A stretch of DNA of 8,361 nucleotides, taken from contig JAJZDT010000009.1 of assembly GCA_021851535.1 (NCBI GenBank), positions 1 to 8,361 on the forward strand. Reading direction: 5' to 3'. The first letter of the stretch is position 1; every line of letters begins with the position of its first letter. The notes beneath the pieces are model-generated. The model was not told the DNA's origin and did no database searches. It was given only the letters and a program-made list of their open reading frames with translations. Made by a program: the position numbers and the translations under genes. This document shows positions 1 to 7,024 of the stretch, piece by piece. The stretch is from Microcaldota archaeon (lineage in GTDB: Archaea; Micrarchaeota; Micrarchaeia; Micrarchaeales; Micrarchaeaceae).

Positions 1-25
1 ATAAAAAAGCATTAGAAATATTAGA
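1..25 (+). repeat. 25-base direct repeat, copy 1 (in-frame, in HAD gene)
   Basis: Bases 1-25 are identical to bases 391-415. Both copies lie in the same reading frame, 390 bases (130 codons) apart, and encode K-K-A-L-E-I-L plus flanking residues. The repeat could extend further left beyond the window. Confidence 0.8.
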
Positions 26-575
26 GCATAAAAAAATTCCAATAGATGCTGCACAAACTTTGCTCAATGAACAAATGATTAAAAATAATTACGTTACAGT
101 ATCACAACTTTTTTTTATGGAGTATCCAGAAATAGATGCTGAATATGTAAAAGAGCGCATTTTTGGTGAGTATAATAGATATAAATATAGGCATAATGAA
201 AAGTATAACTTGTATGTTAGTTGCGCTCTTAATAAAATAAAACGTAATGGACTTGACATTGCGATATTAACCAATAATTCAGAGGATGTTGTTAATGAGG
301 TATTGCCTTCTTTAAAACTAGATAACATTATTAAAACAGTTATAGGAAGCGAACGGTTAAATCCATTGTTAAAGCCTGAGACAAAAGCGTATAAAAAAGC
401 ATTAGAAATATTAGATCACACGGCTAGTAAGACCTTATTTCTTGATGATAGTATAACTAATGTTATTGGCGCAATGGTAGCAGGCATAACTAGTGTTTAT
501 ATTGGAGATAATGATGATAAGGATGCAGCTATAAGATATAAAACGCTACACTCTTTCCTAAGAACAAATGCCTAA
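1..575 (+). CDS. HAD-superfamily hydrolase (subfamily IA-like), 5'-truncated by the window edge
   Basis: The frame is open from base 3, so this is the C-terminal 190 residues of a gene that starts upstream; the TTG at 60 is only an internal codon. HAD motifs II to IV are visible: motif II as I-L-T-N-N (Thr codon at 270), motif III Lys in L-K-P-E (372-374), and motif IV as F-L-D-D (Asp codons 444-449). The nucleophile motif I (DxD) is expected near the missing N-terminus. The region before motif II is Tyr/Asn/Lys-rich and helical, as expected for a C1-type cap. Overall order resembles subfamily IA phosphatases such as phosphoglycolate phosphatase-like or pyrimidine 5'-nucleotidase-like proteins, acting on small phosphorylated metabolites in the cytosol. 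The substrate cannot be told. The gene converges on the oxidoreductase beta gene with 26 bases between stop codons. An in-frame 25-base repeat lies at each end of the visible part. Confidence 0.8.
   Translation, partial: KKALEILEHKKIPIDAAQTLLNEQMIKNNYVTVSQLFFMEYPEIDAEYVKERIFGEYNRYKYRHNEKYNLYVSCALNKIKRNGLDIAILTNNSEDVVNEVLPSLKLDNIIKTVIGSERLNPLLKPETKAYKKALEILDHTASKTLFLDDSITNVIGAMVAGITSVYIGDNDDKDAAIRYKTLHSFLRTNA
391..415 (+). repeat. 25-base direct repeat, copy 2 (in-frame, between HAD motifs III and IV)
   Basis: Exact match to bases 1-25. Here the repeat encodes the helix between the motif III Lys and the motif IV Asp pair. The base preceding it cannot be compared with copy 1, which sits at the window edge; the match ends after base 415. 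Confidence 0.8.
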
Positions 576-601
576 AATCAATAAAATCAAGCCATAAGCA
601 C
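574..601 (-). terminator. Possible oligo-T terminator after the oxidoreductase beta gene
   Basis: Read on the minus strand, the short convergent gap just after the beta stop codon contains two T4 runs in a repeated GATTTTATTGATTTT-like stretch. Archaeal transcription can end at such T-rich DNA without a hairpin. No stem-loop is seen, and the assignment rests only on composition and position. Confidence 0.22.
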
Positions 602-1480
602 TTATACAGAGTGTTCTGATAATAATTCTAACATTTCATTTGGATCTAGCGGCCTATGCGTCGTAAGAGGCGCATTTTTACCCGTCTTAAGCGCCATATC
701 CTGATCCTCATATGTCGGTCTATCCACCTTGTAGATTATTCCAGTTGCAAGTTTATTTGGATCTAATTCATATTCTAACGCCTTATCCATCGCAACTCTA
801 ATATCACTAGGATTATAAGTATTGTCCAATTTATATACAACCTTTCTTGCCCACTCGTATGTATTTACCTTATTGAATGAAACACAAGGGCTTTCCACAT
901 CTATTATAGAAAAACCTTTATGCTCAATTCCTGCTTTAATTAATTCTGCTAAAAAATTTGGGTCTCCTGAAAAACCCCGTGCAACAAATGTCGCGCCTGC
1001 AGTTATTGCGGTAGTTATAGGGTTTATAGGGCGCTCTATTACACCATCAGGCGTTGATTTTGTTTTGTGCCCTATACTACTTGTCGGCGATGCCTGACCT
1101 GTAGTTAAACCATAAATTTCATTATTCATTATAACATATGTTATATTTATGTTCCTTCTTGCGGTATGGACAAAATGCTGCAATCCTATCCCATAACCAT
1201 CGCCATCGCCTCCTGCAACTATAACATTAAGCGAACTATTTGCAAGCTTTACACCCTCTGCTATCGGCAACGATCTACCATGCAATCCATGAATGCCATA
1301 AGTTCTAAAATCGTGCGGCATACTTGAGGAGCAACCTATTCCGGAAACTATTACAGTGTTATCCGGATTTAGCTGCATTTCGGCAAGCGCCTTTAACATA
1401 GCAGCATCTACGCCATAATCCCCACATCCGGGACAAAATATTGGTTTCACATCAGATTTATATGATTGTTGTGTATACAT
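602..1480 (-). CDS. 2-oxoacid:ferredoxin oxidoreductase, beta subunit (ThDP-binding)
   Basis: This 292-residue protein is full length for the beta subunit of two-subunit archaeal OFORs. It binds thiamine diphosphate and an [4Fe-4S] cluster, and with alpha converts a 2-oxoacid plus CoA to acyl-CoA, CO2 and reduced ferredoxin in the cytosol. The four expected cluster cysteines are present: C16 and C19 in C-P-G-C-G, C50 in G-I-G-C-S, and C199 in S-P-C. The ThDP/Mg motif runs from G-D-G-D (91-94) through H102, R108-R109 and N119-N120 to Y-G (123-124), followed by L-T-T-G-Q (125-129). H67-G-R and L-P-I-A are typical of the family. The ATG lies one base after the alpha stop codon, so the subunits are cotranscribed and probably translationally coupled; an A/G-rich stretch (AAAAAAGGCG) precedes it. 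Whether pyruvate, 2-oxoglutarate or both is the substrate is not settled. Confidence 0.95.
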   Translation of the reverse strand: MYTQQSYKSDVKPIFCPGCGDYGVDAAMLKALAEMQLNPDNTVIVSGIGCSSSMPHDFRTYGIHGLHGRSLPIAEGVKLANSSLNVIVAGGDGDGYGIGLQHFVHTARRNINITYVIMNNEIYGLTTGQASPTSSIGHKTKSTPDGVIERPINPITTAITAGATFVARGFSGDPNFLAELIKAGIEHKGFSIIDVESPCVSFNKVNTYEWARKVVYKLDNTYNPSDIRVAMDKALEYELDPNKLATGIIYKVDRPTYEDQDMALKTGKNAPLTTHRPLDPNEMLELLSEHSV

Positions 1481-1481
1481 A

Positions 1482-3233
1482 TCAAACGCCTTTTTTTAAT
1501 ATTATTTTTACACGCTCAGCAACATCCCTGCTAGATAATGCTTCCCCGTCATAGCTTAATATCTTATCTTTTATTAGTACGCCCGTATACATCGCGATTA
1601 ATTTTGATAGTTGGCCAGTATAATTACATTCCACATCTATAAGATTTTTATTCTCAAGCAGTTGTTTTATTTTATCTGAGTTAAATGGAAGCATATATGA
1701 GAAGGATATTACGCCTATATCCACCCCCGACTCCTTTAAAATATTCATCGCTTCTATACAACTATTTGTCGATGACCCAAAAGTCACAAAAAAGGTTTTA
1801 GCATTCTCATTTATTACCTCAGGAAGCGGTATGTTATTCTCCTCAAACATCGTATCTATTTTTCGCATCCTTTTCTCATGCATCTGCATTCGAATTGATT
1901 TGCCTTCAGGAGTTCCAGCCCTTGTATCACTTACCAAATCTCCGTATTCATCATGCTCATCGCTAGGAGCTACAAATGCCAAACCGCTAGTTCCTGGAAG
2001 TGCCCTCGGAGATATACCATTTTTTGTAATTAAGTATCTTTTAAACCGCTTGCCATCCTTATTCTCCATCACAATTAATCCTCTATCTATAACAATGCGC
2101 GAAGGATCGATATCAACAGTCTCAACATGCTCTGATAAGAATAGATCTAAAAGCACTATAACCGGGCATTGATACCTTTCTGCAATATTAAATGCATTCG
2201 CCATTTCATAAAAACATTCCTCCACATTTCTAGGAGCTATTACTACACGTGGGAATTCCCCTTGTGATGCATGTGATACGAATAGAAGATCGCCCTGCTC
2301 TGTTTTTGTAGGAAGACCAGTACTAGGCCCTCCGCGCTGCGATTCTATAACAACAATTGGGACTTCAAGCATTCCTGCGAGCCCTAATGCTTCAACCATA
2401 AGAGAAAATCCGCCACCACTCGTACCGCACATGGCGCGAACGCCTGTGCTTGCAGCGCCAATTGTCATATTTATGGCAGTTATCTCATCCTCAGGCTGCT
2501 TATATAGTATTCCATGATCTTCATGTGATGCAAACCAATCCATTATACTGCTAGCAGGAGTCATAGGATATGCAGCATAAAATTTGCATCCAGCTGCGGC
2601 TGCACCAAGTGCAATTGCGTCATTTCCTGATAATAAATATTTATCCCCGCGTTCACCAGTAGCGATAATTTTAAACCTAGATATATCATAGCTTATGGCA
2701 GTATCGTATGCCGCCATTGCAACATCTATATTTGTTTTTACAACCTCCGGTTTTCTTTTAAATACCTCAGTTATTGTCGATTCTATCGATTCTTTTGATA
2801 ACCCAAGCATTTTTCCTATGATACCGATAACAAATGTATTTCTATATATGCTCGTACCACCAACCTTCACCGCAACGTCAAGCATTGGAAATGGCAGCGC
2901 AATTAAATTGCTGCCTTTTAACTGCTCTGCAACATTTGGTATTTTTTCATCATATAATATTATGCCCTTTTCATTCAAAGAGCTTATGTTGTTTTTTATA
3001 GCATCTATGTCAAGAGCAACAAGTATATCTACGTCATTCCCTATTGAAAGAGGTTTTTTGTTACTTATTGATATCTGAAACCAAACATTGCCCCCACGTA
3101 TAACAGACTGATAACTTCTAAATCCAAATAGATGAAATTTATTTTTACCTATAGCTTTTGCAAGCAGCATCGCGGCAGATTCAATTCCATCACCATTGGC
3201 ACCAGAAATCCTAACATTTACAAAATCAACCAT
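1482..3233 (-). CDS. 2-oxoacid:ferredoxin oxidoreductase, fused gamma-alpha subunit
   Basis: This 583-residue protein joins the gamma domain to the alpha (pyrimidine-binding) domain, the fusion usual in two-subunit archaeal and many bacterial OFORs. Residues about 1-185 are gamma: a G-x-x-G-x-G nucleotide-like loop at 11-16, then S-V-I-R-G-G at 43-48. Residues about 195-583 are alpha: Y-P-M-T-P-A-S-S at 222-229, the signature loop of 2-oxoacid binding (Y-P-I-T-P in many homologues), then C-G-T-S-G-G-G at 269-275 and R-G-G-P-S-T-G at 300-306. The C-terminal transketolase-C-like part spans about 475-583. It is somewhat shorter than the roughly 630-residue Sulfolobus subunit. No ferredoxin-like delta domain or gene is nearby, so soluble ferredoxin must be encoded elsewhere. 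The ATG at 3233 directly precedes a well-aligned gamma domain; no good Shine-Dalgarno is seen, fitting a short leader. Confidence 0.95.
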   Translation of the reverse strand: MVDFVNVRISGANGDGIESAAMLLAKAIGKNKFHLFGFRSYQSVIRGGNVWFQISISNKKPLSIGNDVDILVALDIDAIKNNISSLNEKGIILYDEKIPNVAEQLKGSNLIALPFPMLDVAVKVGGTSIYRNTFVIGIIGKMLGLSKESIESTITEVFKRKPEVVKTNIDVAMAAYDTAISYDISRFKIIATGERGDKYLLSGNDAIALGAAAAGCKFYAAYPMTPASSIMDWFASHEDHGILYKQPEDEITAINMTIGAASTGVRAMCGTSGGGFSLMVEALGLAGMLEVPIVVIESQRGGPSTGLPTKTEQGDLLFVSHASQGEFPRVVIAPRNVEECFYEMANAFNIAERYQCPVIVLLDLFLSEHVETVDIDPSRIVIDRGLIVMENKDGKRFKRYLITKNGISPRALPGTSGLAFVAPSDEHDEYGDLVSDTRAGTPEGKSIRMQMHEKRMRKIDTMFEENNIPLPEVINENAKTFFVTFGSSTNSCIEAMNILKESGVDIGVISFSYMLPFNSDKIKQLLENKNLIDVECNYTGQLSKLIAMYTGVLIKDKILSYDGEALSSRDVAERVKIILKKGV

Positions 3234-3254
3234 TATAACACATTATAGCATAAC

Positions 3255-3285
3255 AAAAGAAAGTATAAAAATTGTTATATTTTAA
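3255..3285 (-). promoter_or_regulatory. Putative TATA element for the oxidoreductase operon
   Basis: On the minus strand the gap between the DUF167 stop and the alpha ATG contains TTTTTATACT (plus-strand 3262-3271), centred about 35 bases before the ATG, and a second AT box, TAAAATATAAC, further upstream. The first spacing would place the transcript start within about 10 bases of the ATG. This fits an own promoter with a very short leader, although read-through from the DUF167 gene is also possible. Confidence 0.35.
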
Positions 3286-3299
3286 GATCCGTATTTCTA

Positions 3300-3524
3300 T
3301 CAAAGGCCCTCTATGTAAATATATTTTTCTCTACTTTTGCTGCCTTTTACTATAGATATTTTAGATGTTTTAACGCCAAAATATTCTGAAAGTATCTCTG
3401 CAAGCCGCGCATTTGCTAGTCCATTTACCGCTGGCGCATCCACCCTAATTTTATAATTATTTTCTCCCAGAGGGATTACTAAAGCCTTTTTTGTATTTGA
3501 AATAATAATCGTATTTATATACAT
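3300..3524 (-). CDS. DUF167 / YggU family (UPF0235) small protein
   Basis: The 74-residue protein covers the whole YggU/DUF167 domain (family usually 70-110 residues). The signature is clear: K-I-R-V-D-A-P-A-V-N-G-L-A-N-A at about 24-38, matching the family's V-x-A-P-P-V-x-G-x-A-N consensus, then a helix and S-I-V-K-G-S-K-S-R-E-K at about 57-67, matching the G-x-x-S-R-x-K consensus. Members are small soluble alpha/beta proteins of unknown biochemical role, conserved from archaea to eukaryotes. One change is that the usual second Pro of A-P-P is Ala here. The ATG at 3522-3524 gives an N-terminus that begins directly with the first strand. It is co-oriented with, and 66 bases ahead of, the oxidoreductase operon, and divergent from the pilin-like operon. 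Nothing in the context suggests a specific role. Confidence 0.9.
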   Translation of the reverse strand: MYINTIIISNTKKALVIPLGENNYKIRVDAPAVNGLANARLAEILSEYFGVKTSKISIVKGSKSREKYIYIEGL

Positions 3525-3618
3525 AAAATCATATCAATCGTAAAATATACAAAATATTGGATCGATTGTAATACACTCAGCTATTTATTCTTTCTTTTTG
3601 ATTTGAGATATAGATATA
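3525..3618. promoter_or_regulatory. Divergent promoter region between DUF167 and the pilin/LamG operon
   Basis: This is the only intergenic space between the two divergent transcription units. An AT-rich block at 3541-3558 (two AAAATAT units) lies 20-33 bases from the DUF167 ATG and could be its TATA box on the minus strand. On the plus strand an ATTTATT at 3583-3589 lies about 33 bases before the ATG at 3619. Neither start has a Shine-Dalgarno. A six-base inverted pair, CAATCG at 3535-3540 and CGATTG at 3563-3568, flanks the AT block and could be a regulator site, but it is short. Confidence 0.4.
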
Positions 3619-6486
3619 ATGCTTAAAAATAAATGTAGAAATATGCAGGGGCAAATATCGCTTGAGTTTCTCATAGTATATGTAATGGTATTGACAGTAT
3701 TTGTCATTATTTTTGGTTTAATAGCATCGCAGCGCGCACTCACAATAAATGAGCAGCAGGCATCATATTTACAACTAATAGCGCAGAACATTGCAAGTAG
3801 AATAGATCAAGCGCTTGCAGCTGGAAATGGGTATAGCGTAACGATACCACTTGCAGGAGTTGCAAACAACAATCCTTATAATTTATATATAACTTCTACA
3901 GGAACGATTTTGGTCAATGCGACTTCAAATGGAGAAGCACTCAGCACACAGGCATTTGCAAATGCGCGAAGTATTATAATAAATGGCACACTACTAACAG
4001 CTAGTACAAACGCAATAAAAATTTATAAAATCCCCTTATATTCAGGGGTAATAACACTATCAAATTATTATGGAACCATATATATTGACAAAGAAGCACC
4101 AAACAATAACAATCTTTCTGTCTATTCAAACTTAAAAGATATTGGAAGCAACGGCGCCGCAGCTCTTATTTCAAAATACAATGCTCCGGCATTTATAAAT
4201 ACGACATTTTATAGAAATATAACATCTAGTGGATGGACAGAAAGCGCATGGGTGTATATCAATGGACCTGCAGCTACTTTATCTTCAGGGTATCAAAACA
4301 TAATATTAGATGATAAAGGAGCTGTAAGTAGTGGTGAATCGTTAACATTAGGCGAAGACCAAGGAGGTTCATTAAATTTTAATAATTTTAATCTGTTTTT
4401 TGGTCTTGATTCTAGTGGTATAACCCAGATAGCTACAACAAACACAATTTATTTGTATAAAAAATGGTATTTGCTGACGGGAACATACAATTTATCATAT
4501 GGATTAAAAACATATGTAGATGGAAAGTTAGCCGCATATTATACTAATGGTGGCGTCTACGGACCTGGTAGTAGTGGTACAACAGGACCGTTAGGCAGCC
4601 CTCCATTTAATTCAATTACTCCATGGTATTTTGGACGTGATAGTGACTGGAATACATACTTCAATGGAAGTCTATCAAATGTTCAACTTTATAATAGCTC
4701 ACTATCTGCGAATCAGATATACCAGTTATATAATGAGGGCATAGATGGCGCTCCTATCAATACAAACAGCCTTATTGCATGGTGGCCGCTAAATGGCAAC
4801 TTAAATAATTATGCGACAACAGGAGGTTCAGAAATGCCACATAATCTTACATATATAAATGTGAATGAATTAACCACACATGCAAATTTGTATAACGGTG
4901 CTAACGCAAGCAATACAATAATTGGGTATATCTCAAATAATGGGAACTTGAGCAGCTATGGCAAAAGCGTTTCAAATATTACAACAAACAATGGAAATTC
5001 TTATGTATTTATCAATACGCCAGTTGGATATGGATCAAGCAACATCTCGGAATTTTTACTGAACCAGAATAGAAATTTAAATAATAATGTAGTAATATGG
5101 GCGCCGATTACACCAATTGAAGGCAATATTATCTATGATCTGTCTGGTCATTACAATAATGGTATTTTCAATAATTATAGTTTTTCAAGCAATTTAAGCA
5201 ATGCAACAAATATTGAAGTTGGAACATTTAACGGTATTAATACTTATATTAATGGAAATTTAAGCGCAATTTATTCTAAAAGTGTTACTCTATCAGCATG
5301 GATAAATGAAAGTGGAGTTATTGGAAACGAATGGCAAAATATATTACAAATAAATGGAACGCCATTAACCAGTGAAGTTATGGATATTGGAATAGATGCA
5401 AAAACGGGCAATGCAATAATGCGCTGGACCAATAATGCAAATACCATACTTAATCAAATTAATGCAACGCCTATAAAACGCTATAAAGAATATTTTATAA
5501 CTGGAATTTGGAATGGAATTAATAATACGTTAAGCCTTTATGTAAATGGCGCATATGATGGCCAAGTAAATGGAAATGGAACTGCCGATACGATATTAAA
5601 TAAAATAGATATCGGCGGAGGATATTCTGGAATGCACCAGTTCAATGGAAGCATATCGAATGTGCAGGCATATAATGGCACACTTAATAAGTATCAAATA
5701 GACACATTGTATAATAGAGGACCTTATGGAAATCCATTGTCAGGGCTTGGGCTTTTAGGATGGTGGCCGCTTGATGGCAATGCGAATGATTATAGCGGAA
5801 ATATAGCAATGGTAAATAATCAGGTCGTATTTGCAAATAGAATGTTTTACGGACACAACACATACATACCCGCACTTAATATCTCTAACAATCCTGTATA
5901 TGATATGAATACACCTATAACAAACATAGGATACAATTATTCTGTTAATATATGGTTTATGATAAGATCAGAGAATGGGAATACACCACTAACAAATAAC
6001 CCATGCTGCACACTTATGAATCCAATAATGAGTATATATGATGGTAGTTCAAATGGTGGCATTGGAATAAATCAAAATTTTAACTATGGATCAATGTTTG
6101 CAGGAGGCAAAACACATGCGCTATCTTGGATATATGATATGCCACTTGGAAGCGGCAGCACAGTATGCTCCACTCCATCAGATATAGTATACCCAGGAAT
6201 TTGGTATGACGCAATTGTTTCAGTCTATAAATACTCAAACATTACTATCTATTTAAATGGCATTAATTATACAAGATGCATCAGTGGAGATGCGATACCT
6301 ACATCAACGCTTACATCAGCGCTCAAAACAGATATAGGTATAATGCCAGCAGCATCTACATATTATTTAGGCAACGAAAGCATTGCAGATATGGAAATAT
6401 TAAATAAAACATTAAATCAGAGTGAGGCAATTTCTATATACCATAACGGATTGCCACAGATACATTATATAAATGCACCGACATGA
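3619..6486 (+). CDS. Class III pilin-like surface protein with three LamG-like domains
   Basis: This is a 955-residue exported protein. The N-terminus has the archaeal class III signal motif: basic leader (K3, K5, R7), then G11|Q12-x-S14-x-E16 followed by a long hydrophobic helix to about residue 37. EppA-like peptidase should cut after G11, and E16 is the +5 Glu needed for pilus assembly in studied pilins. About 40-140 is a beta-rich pilin-like or linker region. Three concanavalin-like LamG domains follow, at about 185-370 (core W211), 500-705 (F-N-G at 537, core W561) and 715-945 (core W779). Typical closing strands (F-N-G-S-[LI]-S-N-V-Q) start at 348 and 675, and W-W-P-L at 388 and 715. 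The protein is rich in Asn and N-x-S/T sequons. Cysteines occur only at C6 and, in the third domain, 796, 797, 850 and 887. The ATG at 3619 keeps the basic leader; M9 would remove it. Ligand is unknown; an adhesin or pilus-coat role is inferred. Confidence 0.85.
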   Translation: MLKNKCRNMQGQISLEFLIVYVMVLTVFVIIFGLIASQRALTINEQQASYLQLIAQNIASRIDQALAAGNGYSVTIPLAGVANNNPYNLYITSTGTILVNATSNGEALSTQAFANARSIIINGTLLTASTNAIKIYKIPLYSGVITLSNYYGTIYIDKEAPNNNNLSVYSNLKDIGSNGAAALISKYNAPAFINTTFYRNITSSGWTESAWVYINGPAATLSSGYQNIILDDKGAVSSGESLTLGEDQGGSLNFNNFNLFFGLDSSGITQIATTNTIYLYKKWYLLTGTYNLSYGLKTYVDGKLAAYYTNGGVYGPGSSGTTGPLGSPPFNSITPWYFGRDSDWNTYFNGSLSNVQLYNSSLSANQIYQLYNEGIDGAPINTNSLIAWWPLNGNLNNYATTGGSEMPHNLTYINVNELTTHANLYNGANASNTIIGYISNNGNLSSYGKSVSNITTNNGNSYVFINTPVGYGSSNISEFLLNQNRNLNNNVVIWAPITPIEGNIIYDLSGHYNNGIFNNYSFSSNLSNATNIEVGTFNGINTYINGNLSAIYSKSVTLSAWINESGVIGNEWQNILQINGTPLTSEVMDIGIDAKTGNAIMRWTNNANTILNQINATPIKRYKEYFITGIWNGINNTLSLYVNGAYDGQVNGNGTADTILNKIDIGGGYSGMHQFNGSISNVQAYNGTLNKYQIDTLYNRGPYGNPLSGLGLLGWWPLDGNANDYSGNIAMVNNQVVFANRMFYGHNTYIPALNISNNPVYDMNTPITNIGYNYSVNIWFMIRSENGNTPLTNNPCCTLMNPIMSIYDGSSNGGIGINQNFNYGSMFAGGKTHALSWIYDMPLGSGSTVCSTPSDIVYPGIWYDAIVSVYKYSNITIYLNGINYTRCISGDAIPTSTLTSALKTDIGIMPAASTYYLGNESIADMEILNKTLNQSEAISIYHNGLPQIHYINAPT
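4660..4827 (+). repeat. LamG boundary module, copy 1
   Basis: Encodes F-N-G-S-L-S-N-V-Q (from residue 348), a Y-N-S-S-L-S helix and W-W-P-L-N-G-N (from 388). It closes the first LamG domain and opens the next segment. The Phe-to-Trp distance is exactly 40 residues, as in the other two copies. Confidence 0.7.
5641..5811 (+). repeat. LamG boundary module, copy 2
   Basis: Encodes F-N-G-S-I-S-N-V-Q (from residue 675) through W-W-P-L-D-G-N (from 715) to N-D-Y-S-G-N. Phe-to-Trp spacing is again 40 residues. Its second half is 43/47 identical in DNA to copy 3 in the third gene (5752-5798 against 7831-7877). Confidence 0.75.
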
Positions 6487-6490
6487 TTTT

Positions 6491-7024
6491 ATGAAAAACA
6501 TGAAACTACAATTTTGGAGTTTTGATATTATATTTGCAGTTGTAGTTTTTACAGTCACTCTTACAGTTATATCCTTTGTATGGTTTGATATAACAAATCA
6601 GCTATCACTATCGTATGGCGGCAGTTCAACAATAATGCAGATACAAACGCAGACCCTTGCATATACATTGCTATCCCCCGGATCCCCATCATATTGGGAG
6701 GGCACAGTAAATACAACAAATTCAAGCACATGGAACAATATAAGCGTAGGTCTTGGATCTGGAAAAGGTTTATCTATGAAAAAAATATATACGCTTATGG
6801 CAATGTCTAATAATAATTATCAAGCTACAAAGCAGGCGCTTGGTATAGGATATGATTATTATATAAAAATCTACAATAACAATATTAACATAACAATAGG
6901 CAGCAATCCTATAACAAACAACGGTTATACCGTATATGTTATAAGAAAAGTATCATCCATAAATGGTGTGCCCGTTACAGTTGAGATAGTACTTTGGACA
7001 GGAACAGCATTTGGTGTTGCATGA
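6491..7024 (+). CDS. Small pilin-like membrane-anchored protein
   Basis: This 177-residue protein has a hydrophobic N-terminal helix starting Q-F-W-S-F-D-I-I-F-A and running about 25 residues, the layout of a type IV pilin-like or single-pass protein. The rest is a polar, beta-rich domain of about 140 residues with Asn sequons (N-T-T, N-S-S, N-I-S, N-I-T) and no cysteine, expected outside the membrane. It lacks the Q-x-S-x-E motif of the upstream protein and has S-F-D instead. No family is recognised for the exposed domain. An upstream in-frame ATG at 6473 overlaps the previous gene and would place His-Arg-His-Asp before the hydrophobic helix. I prefer ATG 6491, four bases after the upstream stop, giving M-K-N-M-K-L; ATG 6500 is also possible. 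It is probably a minor pilin or assembly partner of its two neighbours. Confidence 0.7.
   Translation: MKNMKLQFWSFDIIFAVVVFTVTLTVISFVWFDITNQLSLSYGGSSTIMQIQTQTLAYTLLSPGSPSYWEGTVNTTNSSTWNNISVGLGSGKGLSMKKIYTLMAMSNNNYQATKQALGIGYDYYIKIYNNNINITIGSNPITNNGYTVYVIRKVSSINGVPVTVEIVLWTGTAFGVA
7013..7016 (+). promoter_or_regulatory. Shine-Dalgarno (GGTG) for the third operon gene
   Basis: GGTG, a common archaeal ribosome-binding core, sits inside the end of the preceding gene, 4 bases before ATG 7021 and 7 before ATG 7024. The spacing favours the second ATG, a one-residue difference. Confidence 0.4.

Noticed and set aside
60..575. TTG at 60 as the start of the HAD gene
   Set aside because: The frame is open to the left edge with continuous helix-like sequence, and motif I is missing, so the true start is upstream.
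2695..3078. Plus-strand 127-codon frame inside the alpha subunit gene
   Set aside because: Antisense to a well-supported conserved gene; hydrophobic composition arises from the complementary codons. The frames at 822-1097 and 1831-2172 are the same case.
3619..3760. Archaellin (archaeal flagellin) identity for the first surface protein
   Set aside because: The Q-x-S-x-E class III motif and LamG ectodomain fit pilin-like proteins rather than archaellins, and no other archaellum genes are present.
3585..3791. Minus-strand 68-codon frame over the pilin start
   Set aside because: It is antisense to the class III signal sequence and shows no family motif; a shadow frame.
5684..5875. Minus-strand 63-codon frame in the LamG gene
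   Set aside because: Opposite a conserved LamG boundary module; no start context or motif. The minus-strand frames at 7035-7241 and 7254-7451 are likewise shadows of the third surface gene.
6473..6490. ATG at 6473 as the start of the second surface gene
   Set aside because: It overlaps the preceding coding region and adds His-Arg-His-Asp ahead of the pilin-like helix; ATG 6491 right after the stop fits better.
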